64,000 nt of DNA from Clitopilus passeckerianus (taxonomy: Eukaryota > Basidiomycota > Agaricomycetes > Agaricales > Entolomataceae): contig CALYLX010000094.1 of NCBI GenBank assembly GCA_944990035.1, positions 124,001 through 188,000 on the forward strand, in the 5' to 3' direction. The notes beneath the pieces were generated by a model. That model made no database searches. It worked only from the letters and a program-made list of their open reading frames with translations, and was not told the origin of the DNA. The position numbers were made by a program, and so were the translations under genes. This document shows positions 32,784 through 45,800 of this stretch, one piece after another. Numbering within the stretch: position 1 is the stretch's first letter; every line of letters starts with the position of its first letter.

Positions 32784-35529
32784 ATGTTCGGCAAGAAATT
32801 ATTGACCTTGCTCACTTTGGGCGCTGGCTCACTCATTTCGGGTGTTCTTGGCTTTGGGCTCGTTGAGTCCGGGAATACCTACACGGTGACTACCGATGGA
32901 GGACTTGTTTTCAAAGGTCGGGTGCTCAACATTGATCAAATGAATTCCCTGAATTGACGCGTGTATTAGTGGACAGGACCAGTGGTGACATCACTTCCAT
33001 GGTCTTCAATGGAATTGAGGCGAGTTCGACGACAGCCAGGTTTTTATGCGTGCAATTTACCAAGCGTTACAGACTCAAGACACTGGAGGAAAGTGGAGTC
33101 AAATCGGTTCTGGAATTGGCGCATCCTGTTCTTGGGTCAGAACCGGCAACAGCAACAACTACATCAAGATTACCTGTACCGCAGGATCGTTGACGCAGTA
33201 GGTAGACCGTAATGAACCTTTGAAACAGAAGGTCTAACCCTGCAAAGGTACTATGTTGCTCGGTACAAGGACCCTGCCATTCACATGGCCACGTAGTGCG
33301 TCATCTTCTTCCTCATGCTAGGTGTTTGCCTTCTGACCTTAGCCTTCTTTCAGCATCACTGGCGAGCCTTCTGTTGGAGAGCTGAGGTTCATTGCTCGCC
33401 TCAAGCGTTCATCTGTTCCCAACGGCCCCGGTGCGTCAAATATCAACGGCGGTACAGCCATCGAGGGCAGCGACGTCTTCACCGTCAGCGGCCAGACCAG
33501 ATCCAAATTCTATTCCTCCCGCCAATTTATCGATGACCAAGTCCATGGTGTGACGGGAAGCGGGGTTGGTGTATACATGATCATTCCCGGCACGGGATAT
33601 GAGGGATCTTCTGGTGGACCATTTTTCCGTGATATTGACAATCAAGGTGGAAGCGTTCAAGAGCTGTATTTCTGTGAGTTTTACCCTCGATTAGCCCTGG
33701 TCGTTGGCCGCACTGACCTGTGATCATTCAGATATGGTAAGAATACATTTTCTGGCTATCACGCCTTTCCTTACTCGTTCTTTCTTCCAAGAACTCTGGG
33801 CATACTCAAACAGAATGTGAGTCTGGTGTTTCACGAGCCAGCACCTGGGTACTCATTGTTTATGGTTAGCATACCGCACCGGCTTAATGGGTCCCTAGTC
33901 AGTTGTCAAGTACCTTCGGTCAATTGTAACCCTCTAATTCCTGAATAGCGCTCTCTGGTTCACGACAGGATCCGCTCCTTCAGCGTCCATCAGTAAGCCC
34001 TCTTCAGGTAGCAAAGGAGACCTCACTCACGTCCGATCCAGATACAGCCTTCTGGAGTGGTTTGAGTGTGAATGGCTGGTTGGATACCACCGGTCGTGGT
34101 CGCGTTAGTGGCAAGGCATCCGGCATTGCCTCCAACTGGGCGTCGCTCCAATCCATCGGCTTCAGCAATAGCGCAGCCCAGTACTGGTATGGCTTTTCCT
34201 GAACTTTGCCGTCGAATTTGCAAATTAATCAAATTCGTTCAGGGTTCGAACTGATTCCTCTGGCAATTTCGTCAGCCCGTACATGAAGCCAGGAACCTAC
34301 ACAATGACCCGTAAGGCTTCGTACACCTTTGCAACTGCCACGATAACGAACTAACTTGTGCCTCAGTCTATAAGGTTGAATTAGCAGTTGCCTCCACAAG
34401 CGTCTCCGTCAGTGCTGGTGGCGTTGCAACCAAGAATATCGCGTCGGCAGAATCCGTAGGGTGCACCCTCAATCTATCTGGTAGATTCGCTCACCCGCTG
34501 TCCCACAGAACCCTTCAACTATTTGGCAAATCGGCGACTTCGATGGAACGCCCCGAGGATTCTTGAATGCAGAGTGAGTCAAAGGTTTCTTAAAATACCT
34601 CTGCTAGCCCTGATCGTAAATCCGCGTAGTAAAATTGAGACAATGCAGTATGTTTTTTTTTGGCCCATCCTTCAACCGATGATTTGTCTGAATTGACTCT
34701 TCTAGCCCGAGCGACAGTCGCATGAGCAAATGGGGTCCAAGTACGAATAATGCTTGATTAAACCTCCCCTTAGCTAAACGCTACTTGCAGTTACCTTCTC
34801 GGTTGGCTCTGCCGTCAGCGGTTTCCCCATGGCAATCTTCAAGACTATTGGAGCAGTTACGATCAACTTTTCGCTCAGCTCCAGCCAAAGTGAGCATGCC
34901 CTCCTTCCCTATTTTTCCTCCCTCACACCACTGACTCCGTATGACCTAGTTGGTGCACGTACCTTGGATATCGGCACCACTCTTGCGTTCGCTGGTGAGT
35001 TTAGTCTGGCTGACGCTTGATCACAAACATGATGCTAACCAAAGCGGATGTTAGGCGGTCGTCCTCAGGTTCAGGTCAACAGTTGGACTGGGCCCGCTCC
35101 CCCTCCCCCGTCGCAGCCCGACTCCCGAGGTATGGTGATGACTTGAATTTCTCATGACACTATTCTGATAACCAAATTTTCAGGCGTTACACGAGGAACA
35201 TGGCGCGGTAATGTGAGTCATTGAAGTGGGGACGTACAGCTATTGCAAATATCTCTAACTGCGATTTCGTCAGAACATCTTGTACACCGTCAGCATCCGT
35301 GCGTTCTCACTCGTTTTTTCTTGCTTCCTGAAGAGATGTTGATTTTTGGACCCCTAATAGCGTCTGGTGTTCTTGTTGCGGGATCGAACAAGCTAGTCAT
35401 CAATGTCATTTCAGGCTCATCTGGAGATCAATACCTGTATGGAAATGGTTCCTGTGGAGCATTTAACCTCGTACTGACACGCTCACCAGGTCGCCGAACT
35501 TCGTGTTCGATGCAATTCGCCTTTACTAA
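32784..35529 (+). CDS. Rhamnogalacturonan endolyase, polysaccharide lyase family 4 (secreted)
   Basis: Twenty-two exons join to 526 residues, the family's usual length. Exon starts are 32784, 32970, 33080, 33248, 33354, 33732, 33792, 33870, 33949, 34042, 34243, 34367, 34509, 34630, 34706, 34791, 34950, 35055, 35184, 35274, 35361 and 35490. The protein has a signal peptide (residues 1-22) and cleaves the rhamnogalacturonan I backbone of pectin by beta-elimination outside the cell. Family landmarks are [47 protein letters not shown] and the C-terminal [15 protein letters not shown] and [12 protein letters not shown]. The second intron is the least certain. Exon 6 is only 5 nt (33732-33736), but it is needed to complete the YMNSGH motif. 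The gene points to growth on plant pectin. Confidence 0.92.
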
Positions 35530-36529
35530 GTTCGATTTGTAGAAAAGTGGCGAAAGGCGTCCGAATAGGAACGGCTGGAATCAGCCTTCGTGTATAAACT
35601 ATTTCTAAATTCCAGTTGTTCAAGCTTTTTTCTACCCGTACAAGCCGATTTCTAGCGGTTGGCGTCCTGGACTTGCCTTTATAGGGAGATGCCGGCGTCT
35701 TTCCGGCCTTCTGACTGACTCGAGATTTAACGACTGTGGGAAAGGCGGAGGTATCCTGAGAGCCACTAAATTAGCGCGTTTTGTTATCCCAAATGGCAAC
35801 TGCAATGATCGTCTCCTGGCAACATTGACCCTGTTCTCTTCCAATTTTTGCACACATTGCGGACCATCGCACTTCATTATCCCCAAAACGCGGGACAATG
35901 GAAAGTATCCATCGACAACCAGGCTCAAGCATCTAGCATCGCCAGTTGCAACGACACCAGACCGTTCTTTGATACCCCTCGACCTAGCTGAAACGAAGGG
36001 CTACCGAGGCGTGACCAAGCTTTCCAGAGCTTGACATTTGTATGTGATTGTGGCTGAAAAAGTGAGCCAAAGGAGTTACTTGGAGGCGCTCTGGGACGGC
36101 TTGACAGGCTGACAGTCGTAATAGTGCTTAGCCCAATTACACATGACCCACCTTCTGGCGATATACTTCGCCGTTTTTCCTCAGTTTTTCTGTCCTTTCC
36201 GCTGAAATTGGTGCTCGAAGATCTCAAAGTAAAGCCGCCCTTGGTTGTGCATTGAAAACATAGGGTTGGACGATCCGACTCGGACTGGATGAATTGAGTC
36301 AATCTTATCTCAGGACCTGCTTCTCTAAATGGGCATATCAATTCTGGTAAACGTTTTTGCCTTCTGTCCCTGAAGCCATGACCTCGAGGCATTGCCGGGG
36401 CCGCTGTATTGGGCCTGCCGTGATTTTTCTCCCATAATATTACCTGCTCGACGGTTTCAGCTCTGGGGCAGGTTCTTCTGGTACAACGACGACCACCAGA
36501 GCAGGACAAACGTCCGTCGACGAAGTGTT
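35530..36529. other. Intergenic, no gene recognised
   Basis: A 194-codon minus-strand ORF (35925-36509) is the longest frame here, but it has no domain and no family feature I know. The end of the stretch is open in the frame of the receptor gene without an ATG, so an unrecognised 5' exon of that gene is possible. Confidence 0.45.
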
Positions 36530-38546
36530 ATGCTTGGGTTTGGCCTTAGAGCGGCATGGTTCTCCCTCTCGCTGTCAGGTGAGTGTTAGCGAGTTGGATG
36601 TATTTGCCTCCTAAGGGGGGTCGCATTGAGAATGTGACGAGCTGACTAAATTCCTTCGTTTTTTGTAGGCTTGATTGCCTGCTGGGTAACCATGTTCTGG
36701 TTTGGGCGTGTGTTGAGGACGTATTGGGCCCCAATTCTGTACTGCTTTGGTTGCACATTAATGCAGGGAATTTTCTGTCTGGGTATATCACCTAAATATG
36801 CTTTGTTGAGTAGTCGCTAAACGTCACTAGGCTTGATATACAGGATGGATCCGTTCCAAATGCCTAAAGCATTTTGCACAGGTACGTGCCTTTCTTGCCC
36901 AACCAGCTTGTCAGCTTTCTCAAGCTATGGTCATCACCAGCCCAATCGATCATCATCGGTTTTGCCAGCTTTCTCATGTCAGGAGTCGCGGCTGCATTTA
37001 CGATGGCAACGTGTGAAGCAGCAAACAAGCCAAAGACTTGGACAGGTGGAGGCGAAGCGTACGTTCCCGTAATTGTCTTCATCCTTGCTTTCATTAAATT
37101 GTCCATATTTAAGCGCCCTCACATGGAAGTGGAAATATTTGTACCCATTGGTTGCATACCCTCTGGTAGCTTCAGTCATACAGATTTCCGTGACATTCTC
37201 CCTGGACTCAGGTCTACCGAGCGATGACCTACACTGCGACTATGCGGAGCCTGAATGGTGCGTAATTACGTTGTCTTGGAATTTTATTTGTTCTGAAGTG
37301 GTCATCGACAGGCTTCGATTCCTGAGTTATGCAGGCTTCCCCCTCCTTCTAGCCTTTCCCTGCGTCTACTACTCAATCACATCCGTTATCAAAATTTCCA
37401 AAACGAATCAACACCTCCGCCGCTCGCGAGACCCCGCAGAAATAGTAGACGACTCAATGGCAATTGAACCCGAACGCCCTCGCAGGATCCAAATGCGCCT
37501 CGGTCGTATGATCTCTTCCTCGACGGGCTCGTTTTCCTCCCACCCACGCCGCCAGCCAATAAAACATGGTCGTTCGAGATCTCAAATACAGCCGTATCCC
37601 TCCACCTCAATGCGAGAAATGCCGTCTCTGTCTCTGGATACCACCGGGGACCTCAACGACGACCCTGATAAGGAACCGCAGGAGCTGGAACGGGTGCCGG
37701 ACTCTCCAGCCTCGTCATCCTTCCCTACATTTGCGAATCCGCCAAACATGGGGACAGTCACGTTTGACCCGGATGGAGAAGCCTTTCGACAGAGCAGGAG
37801 GAGTATAAGTAGGAGAAGCACGGAGTTTGATGATGGCGGGCTTCATCGACAGCCGAACGAGAATTGGGTGGAGGTGTTGGGTCCGCTGGATGGTACGCCG
37901 GATATCACTGGGGAGGTGACTGACCCGGAGAGCGATACGCCGACGAAGAGGGAGGATGATTTGGAGTGGAGCCATAGGAGCTTTCAGAGGGAGGAGCATG
38001 ATTTGGACTCGATTTATAAGGGAAAGGAGAGTATAGAACTTAAGGAGAGGTTTGAAGAGGATGGAAGGCCGATGAGGAGTGCGTCTCGGAAGGTGGTTCA
38101 TAGGCCTTTAGGCTGTGAGTCTATTTATTTGTCGTATTATTCCTTTCTCGTGATCTGACCTCCCTTTTCGTTAGCAGTATTCCGCAAGCGACGACCTTTG
38201 CCCAGCTTGGATGCATCTATTGGGAGGATAATACTTTTTCAGTTGTGAGTGTTTGCTTCTATTGTTCTACGTGCCGGAGGCTGAATTTGTGGATCAAGCT
38301 CCTTTGGCGTCGTGCAGATTCTTTGCACACTGTCGACACTGGTAGACGTGATCAAGCACAGGGATCCACCGGCAGCCTTTGGCACGCAACATGTGGCTCT
38401 TCTACTTTCAGCCTGGGGCCCCGTTCTTATATTTGGTGAGTAACTGTACTTCGTAATGTAGTGGAATTTGCTAATATTTGCGTGGGCATTCAGGTGTCCT
38501 ACCCCTTCTTTGTAGAAATTATTCTTTCTGGCTTCCACGGACATGA
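36530..38546 (+). CDS. Seven-transmembrane G-protein-coupled receptor (fungal type)
   Basis: Nine exons (36530-36578, 36669-36782, 36831-36881, 36941-37058, 37114-37257, 37312-38114, 38178-38244, 38299-38435, 38494-38546) give 511 residues. Only this splicing yields seven hydrophobic helices: AAWFSLSLSGLIACWVTMFW, the YWAPILYCFGC segment, SIIIGFASFLMSGVAAAF, YLYPLVAYPLVASVIQI, FPLLLAFPCVYYSI, the FGVVQILCTLSTLVDVI segment and VALLLSAWGPVLIFG. A polar loop of about 250 residues separates helices 5 and 6, a common site for G-protein and kinase contacts in fungal receptors. The ligand is unknown. It could be a nutrient or cAMP-receptor-like protein. It does not look like a pheromone receptor. 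Exon 7 has two acceptors 3 nt apart. Confidence 0.85.
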
Positions 38547-38837
38547 TAATTCAAGGAAATCATTGTTTTGTTGGGTTTCCTGGGATCACTTTCATTACCA
38601 TACATACACACCATCATCATACTATGCTCCCTAATCAGTAGCATCGCAGAGGCTTTTCGTTACACAATCTGCTTGTATTAATCGAACATATCACACACGC
38701 TTGATCGTTGATATAATGTCTATATATTGGATAATATCATGAAAAAAAAATTCGTATCATGGGTAGAATAAACCAGAAAACTATGTGCAAGGATATCTAC
38801 AAAAACCAAACGAAGATGAAGGTATGCATTGATGGAA

Positions 38838-39555
38838 TTAGTACTTGAAGCCGCTCCTTGAGATGAAGGTCTCCAGATCTTGTAATGTAGCGACGCCGAG
38901 TACGAATTTGCGGCCAGGATCAGTGACTTAGGCCAGGTCAGAACGCTATTATGAGCCAGTTGAAGAACAATAACATACCGAGTGCAAAGATATTGTGGTG
39001 CAAGAACTCTTCCAGATCTTGCAGAGATGTGTTTGGTGTGATCAGGGTGTACGGCTCAAAAGACGTTCGCTTGAAGCGGACCATATATCTCGAGATCTTG
39101 TCATCCTGCCGGAATGAATGAATGAATTAGTTTACAAAGGGGGTAAGGGAGAAGGGAGCCAGTTAGATTAGATTGGCGACGTACTGGGTTTGCCTCGCCG
39201 GCTTCAAACTTGGATTTCAAATCGGCGACTTCAATGTATCCAAGTGGTTTCCGCCCCTTGTCCAAAACGCTGGGGAATTCTCAGCGGTTAGCGAAAGCTA
39301 ATGACAGACAGAACGAACGGTATATGGGAAAAGTCACGGTCATATGCGAGCTCTATTGCCTGCATCAATGGAGCGGTGGCAGGGAGAGAAAAAGCAGGGT
39401 TAAGTTGAAGATCCTAAGGCAATATGTTTTAGTAACGAACGCCTTCCTGTTAGAACAAGGCATACCTCTACCACTGCTCCCCGATACCTGTCTTGCTCTG
39501 CGCCCATACCGTAGAACGGTGCTCTGAAAGCCGAGTTGACTGCTACTGCCGCCAT
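38838..39555 (-). CDS. Small protein with a CBS-domain pair
   Basis: Five exons (39466-39555, 39319-39413, 39185-39269, 38979-39105, 38838-38926) give 161 residues. The first CBS repeat runs from about RYRGAVVEDLQL to the GYIEVADL strand. The second includes YTLITPNTSLQDLEEFL and ends KFVLGVATLQDLETFI. The two repeats together would form one Bateman module that binds adenosine nucleotides. No catalytic domain is attached, so it is probably a regulatory subunit. I recognise the fold and a fungal family of similar short proteins, but not a specific function. It is divergent from MLH1, with 255 bp between start codons, so the two may share a promoter region. Confidence 0.88.
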
Positions 39556-39810
39556 TATAAGTTAAGTATCGCACAAGGTCGTAGAACGCAAAAGCCGCTG
39601 ACACGTAAAAGGAAGAAAACAAGAGAAAGCTCGGAGATGGCAGAGGTCTGCATATTTCAAAGTGGTCGGACCATACCTGGAGCGGAATATTAGCTAAGCA
39701 GGCCCAATTAGGCTCACGCATTTTGGCTCGCGTTTGGCGCTTTCAACACGGTCAGAAAGCGGCCGCATTGCCAGCATAGGCCTCGATTCACGGACACGAA
39801 CATTCGAGCA
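39556..39810. promoter_or_regulatory. Divergent promoter region, CBS-domain gene and MLH1
   Basis: The two start codons are 255 bp apart and face away from each other. I see no distinct TATA box. The region is inferred to be regulatory from geometry alone. Confidence 0.4.
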
Positions 39811-42698
39811 ATGGATGCTGCTCAGACGGACTCCGAACCACAAATACAGGGAGACCCACTGCCAATAAGGCGACTTCAAGAGTCCTTGATTAACCGAATC
39901 GCAGCTGGAGAGGTAGGCACAGTCACAGAAAGACGGCAGCAGTTCATAATTGAAGTCCTAAGATTATACACCGACCGGCTTCCGCTCTCAAGGAGCTTAT
40001 TGAGAATAGTTTGGATGCTGGAGCGACGTCCATAAAGGTTACGGTCAAAGATGGAGGTATGAAGCTGCTGCAAATACAGGACAACGGAAGCGGTATCCGG
40101 GTGAGTTTTGCTCACCTGCCTATTGGACGAGGAACTTGCTTATATATGCTCAGAAAGCGGACCTGCCAATCCTTGCTGAGAGGTTCACGACGTCAAAGAT
40201 ATCTACGTTCGACGACTTGTCACGTATCAGAACATACGGTTTTCGAGGCGAAGCACTGGCATCTATCTCCCATGTTGCACATCTTTCGGTCACAACGAAA
40301 ACTAAGAAGGATACCTGCGCTTGGAAGTACGTCACCCAACGTCCGAACTCTAACTTTCTAACGGAGCCCGCAGAGCTTGCTACTCAGACGGCCGCCTTGT
40401 CGAGCCCAAGGCAGGCCACAGTGCGGATCCAAAACCATGTGCCGGTACAGACGGGACGACTCTTACGGTCAGTCTATTACCCACACTTGGGCTCTTATTC
40501 AGCATCTAACTTCATGTTAGATTGAAGACCTATTCTACAACACACCCACCCGACTGTCAGCCCTTCGGAATGTTTCTGAAGAGTATTCGAGGATTCTGGA
40601 TGTCGTCACTAAATACGCGATCCACAACCCCAAGGTTGCATTTGTTTGCAAGAAGGTGTGAAGTGTTTTTCCTGTGCTCGCACCATGCTCACTCAACAAT
40701 TCAGGCAGGCTCAGCTTCACCTGAGCTTTCTTCTCCTTCTGGATCAGAAACGCCTAACACCATCCGCCTTCTATACGGCCACACTATTGCGAAGGAACTT
40801 CTCTCCGTCAAAGTTTCCTCAAACGAAGCCCAAGAAGACGATGAAATGGATGTAGAAGAGGACGATCCTGAGTCATGGCATGCCGAAGCTCATATTACAA
40901 GCGTCAACTACCAGGCCAAGAAGACAATATTTTTACTCTTCATAAATCGTAAGAGTCCGTCCCATGATCTGAGCGGCTATAACAACGTCTTGTAGATCGT
41001 TTGGTTGAATCCAGTCGCATGAAACGTGCCTTCGAGGCGGTTTATACTGCTATTCTACCCAAAGGAGCTTTCCCATTCATGTATCTCAGGTAGATTGACA
41101 GTTTCCCTCTTCACATCAGTCCCAAGGACTTACAATATTTACCCACCTAGCCTGGAAATTGACCCGCGCTCAGTCGACGTAAACGTCCATCCGACCAAAA
41201 GAGAAGTTCACTTTCTCAACGAAGACGCAATAATCGAGAAGATATCGGATGGGTTCCAGAAAGCCCTCACGGAAAAGAGTCATTCAAGGACCTTCCACGT
41301 TCAGGTGGCTAGCATTCATGGAAAGAAAAGGGCACGGTTGATTAACGTTCATTCGAGACATTGTTGCCAGTTGTACCAGTCCAGGATAATCCCAAGAAGA
41401 GAAAAGGGAAAGAGCGGGAAGAGGAGGATAATATGAATGTTGACGGAGAGGAAGAGGTGGATGGCTTGTCAAAAGGTACTTTTCCCATTCTTACTGGACC
41501 TTTCATACTCAAACAGCGTGACAGAGAGGCCAGCCAAGCGGATATACTCACAACATAAAGTCCGAACTTCGCTCAAAGACCGAACACTGGACTCCATGTT
41601 CCCCGTTATCAATCCCGCACAGATAGTAAAACCTGGTACTGCCACCTCTTCTGGCGTGCAGACTACTGGCTCGAGGGAGGTTAAAGAGTCGGAATGCATT
41701 CTTACTTCCGTCGTGACTCTAAGGAAGAGTTTGATTAAAGGCAAACATCGACGTAAGTTAACAATATTTGTTTGATAGACTGATCCACTAAGGCATTTCC
41801 TTTTGTCCTTAGAGCTCACCGAAATTTTGGAAAAGCATACATTTGTTGGGATCGTCGATTTGCCAAGGTCGCTATCGTTGATACAATATTCTACAAACCT
41901 CTATCTCGTAAACCACGGGGCGCTGGCGTTAGTATTTCTCCATCTAACTCACCCAATTATTTCGACGGTACTAATAACTGATGTTAGCGAAGAGCTATTC
42001 TATCAACTTGGTCTAAGGCAATTCGGGGACCTGAGGCGCCTCAAGTTGGAACCGCCGCCTTCATTAAGAGCGTTGATTCAGATTGCGGTGAATGCAGAAG
42101 GGTCAACAAAAGAGAGCAAGATGTCGAAGAGTCAGATTGTGGATGTCAGTCTTTTGCTCCACTTCCCAGAATTGCAAATCGATCTGACCCACCATATGAT
42201 GTTCTCAATAGCGTATTGTCGCAACTCTGATGATCAGGAAAGACATGCTCTCGGAATATTTCTCGTTAGATATCTCTGCCTCTGGCTTGGTTGAGAGCCT
42301 TCCTCTCCTTTTGAAAGATTTTACTCCGAATCTGGACAATTTGCCTAATTTCTTGATGCGGTTGGGTCCTCAGGTCCGTTCATTTCTTGACCTTGAAGAT
42401 TGCGTACTCACATGAAACACAGGTTGATTGGAGCAAGGAGACAGAATGTTTCGATACATTCTTTCGAGAACTGGCTTACTTCTACGCGCCTGGTTCCACA
42501 ACACTTCCACCACAGTCCCCGTCTACTAACCTCTCTGAAGACGAACAAGCTGAGGAAAAGGCAGAGCGATGGCAGATTCAACACGTCATATTTCCTGCCT
42601 TGCGAAGATATATATTGGCACCAAAATCTCTACTTGATAGGGATGTGGTACAGATAGCGAGTTTGCCAGACTTGTACAAGGTCTTTGAGCGCTGTTAG
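39811..42698 (+). CDS. MLH1: DNA mismatch repair protein MLH1
   Basis: Fourteen exons (starts 39811, 39963, 40154, 40374, 40521, 40705, 40996, 41151, 41358, 41525, 41813, 41988, 42212, 42423) give 729 residues. It is the MutL homolog that acts with PMS1 and MLH3 after MutS recognition, and it also acts in meiotic crossover. The GHKL ATPase motifs are intact: INRIAAGE, the ENSLDAGAT segment, QDNGSGI and [11 protein letters not shown]. The transducer domain ends in [14 protein letters not shown]. The C-terminal dimerisation domain finishes with KVFERC, the conserved MLH1 ending, which separates it from PMS1. The linker between domains is acidic and lysine-rich. No break is visible. Confidence 0.96.
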
Positions 42699-42880
42699 CT
42701 AAGGTCGTTGGTGGGAATTTCATCCATATTCTCTGTTATTATAAAACCTAGAGCACTATTAATATGTAAAACTGGACCAAGCCAGGTATTACAGTCTAAT
42801 ATATTATACCTACATCTACCCGTAAGAAGCGGGGAATGGATGGAATACATGGACAGAACATGATAACAAGGCAAGATATT

Positions 42881-45800
42881 CTAATGATGACGGAAACCAT
42901 TGATGTTGGGAGTACGAAGATTACGGGTGAGAGCAGGAGAATCAAATATGAACGCGTCAGCTTCAGATTCAGAATCTGTGTAGTCAGATTCGTCATCAGA
43001 CGTTCTGTCATGGTCAACGCCGCTGATGCGGAAGACGTCAATGAATGGTGTTTGGGGGATATCCGAAGGCCCCTCGGAGGCAGTGGCTCTGGCAAGAATG
43101 GCAGCGACTCGCGCTTCCAGATGCCGATTGGGTAAGGTGAGGGGGGGTGGCACACGAGAGGCTGGTCGTTCCAGGAATTTTTTCATCTCTTGCAGGTCAT
43201 TGACCAGTCCACTGACATCGTCTTCGGTGGGCTCGGGGGATGCTAGGGCAGCATGGACTTCAGGCTCAAAGTCGATGCGTGAGGGTCGGAAGGGCATTGA
43301 GCAAGTGTCGAATACGGCTACAAGGTTGTGACGGCACCTCTTTTGGAGCGCCTCTGCTTGAGCAACACACCATCCAGATTCTTCGGGAATACCGAAAACC
43401 TTCCCCACTGATTCTGGTGGCTTGATTTGTCCGAACATGCTGCTATGCATGCTCATCCTTAGGACATGTTTCGCAGCGAGGCCTCCCGACATCTTGATGG
43501 GCTCGTCCAAGACATCAAGTGCCTGAGGAGCCAGTTCGGTTTCGAGAAGTCGTAGGAGGGGCATAAGCAATTCTGAACCCAGTTGTTCGAAAGGACTCTG
43601 GGTTTCCCGCTGCTGGAATAGGACTTTCAATGCTTGCATAGCATAGGTCTGCATCCATCGCTCCTTGTTCAGGACTAAACCCAGGAGGAGAGTGACGACC
43701 TCTGTCCAATTGTCTGAACCATAGTGTTCTCGCAGACTTGAGATCGACTGGCGGAGGAAATCGTCTCTGGTTCTGAAATGTCCTTTGGAGAACGAGTTCA
43801 TGATCTTGGATATGCTGAGTCGATTATCGGCGGCGGCGAGGGCGCTAACATCTTCGGCGAGTTTCTTGAGGTTGTCATCGACCTTGCCTTCGGCCATTGC
43901 ATGCAGGCACCAGGGTAACGAGACGGTGTAGACGTCACGTATACGGGTACCCCGGTCATCGACGAGCTGTCCGTCCCGATTCTGCGAAAGGATTCGCAGA
44001 ATTTTAAAAGTCTTCTCGGACGTCTCCGATGACCGCAGGCCTTTCAATAACGAGGGTTGGAGGGAGGAAGGGCCATCCCACTCCTTCGGCAGCCGAGCCA
44101 ACAAAAGTTCAATGGTGTCCTCGTCATCCAGATCAACTTTAGTGAGTAGAACATCCATCAAAGCGAGAACCTCCTCGAATTCTACAAGGACGGTGGTGGA
44201 GAGCGATGCGCATGCACACCAGAAGATCTGGGGTAGAAGATTCCAATCAACGTCACCACTGGTCGTGATAGCAGTGATAGTTCGAAGAACTTCACAGGTG
44301 AACGACTGGAGGTTCTGATCGGATGATGATATGGTGTTGGAGAGGCGGCCAAGTAAGACAGCAAGGTCTCGTTGCTTGACCCTTGGCATAAGCGCACGGA
44401 AGATCTGCAAAGAGCGGAACGCAATACCACGAATGGAGCACGTGGTGCCCCAATTCAATGCAAGGGCGCCCCATTCGTAGGTCAAGGATGGGCGCAGGGG
44501 AGACAGGAGATTCAGTATTCGCTCTGCCAACTGCTTCATCTTGGGTTCTGCGACTTCGCCAGAATCATCTTCCTTCCAAAAAAGGTCCTCTACGTCCTTC
44601 TCCAAGGCTAGGATCTCGCTCTTGATCGCCGCACGACCCGGGTTCACCGACCGCTCTACAATCTCGTCGTAACCTGGGGCCCATGATCGAAGTACCTGGA
44701 ACAACATCTTTTGAGCTCGTTGCCGAACAAACGCTATACGGTGGTCGAGGTGTGCGAAGAGGACGTGAAGGAGGGTCGGAAGTGATTCTTTGAACTCCCA
44801 GGAGCGGGGGATCACTACGTCCGTCAAGAAGAGCCACGCATATTGAGCGGAGCCCAATGGCAGGCGAGGTTCCTCTTCAAAAAGGGCGCCGAGATCTGCC
44901 CAAAAGTCAAAATCACTTTCTTCAGGTTCCTTCAGCTTGTGTTCAATAGTTGGTAGCATCCTAGCTGGCTCGATTACAGAGCACAACTCCTGGAATATCT
45001 CCTCGCCTATTGAAGTCTGGCAGAGACATGCCACGATGCTTGCTGCGCAATCAACGTAGGTCGCACTGCCGACCTTATTGGAGTGCTCCAAAAGGAACCT
45101 CAGGGTAGCGTGGCCATTTGCGACATGGGAGCTGACCGTCTTCGACCATGTAACAGATATCTGCTCCGTAAAGTTACGGCCGTAGCGTAGAGTCAACGCC
45201 ACAAGGAAGTACATGGACTTGAGCGCGCCTGGGAAGAAATCCGAGCGGTCTTCAGGCATGAGCTTGAGGTTGGATATCCAAAATTCCAAACTCTGAAGGA
45301 GAAGGAGCGTAACGTTGTTGCTGACAGCATTGTCTGGGAATAGGAAAAGCGCAGTTGCAAACTGGCTGAGGATGTTGGGAGCTTCTTCTGGATGTTCACC
45401 AGCCAACAACTCGGACAGAAGGCGGTGTGCATTGATATATGTACCTGGGGCACAACTACCGACGGCTGCTTCCAGATTGGATAAGGAGAGTAGGCCGGAA
45501 GACTGTTCGTGCATTGCTTCAAGCATGTTGAATGCGTGGCGTCTGATGCTTGGGTCTGGATGGCGTAAATTGATCAAGCCGAGGCAGATGACTTGTGCAA
45601 AGGTAAAACCGTGATTTGGGGAGTCGCACACAATTTCTGAGAGGACCTCGAAGAACTGGCACTGAAACGAGTCATTGTCATCTGTGAACACGGCCGAACG
45701 GCGAAGCGTTTCTACAAGGAGGCCTTTCTCCGACGAATTGTAGAGGAGTATTGATCGAAGCGCTTTCCTTGGGTTAACAAGATTAGTAATTAACACCGCA

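Noticed and set aside
35925..36509. 194-codon minus-strand ORF between the lyase and the receptor
   Set aside because: No recognisable domain, signal or splice pattern, and part overlaps the likely 5' region of the receptor gene. Chance is more likely.
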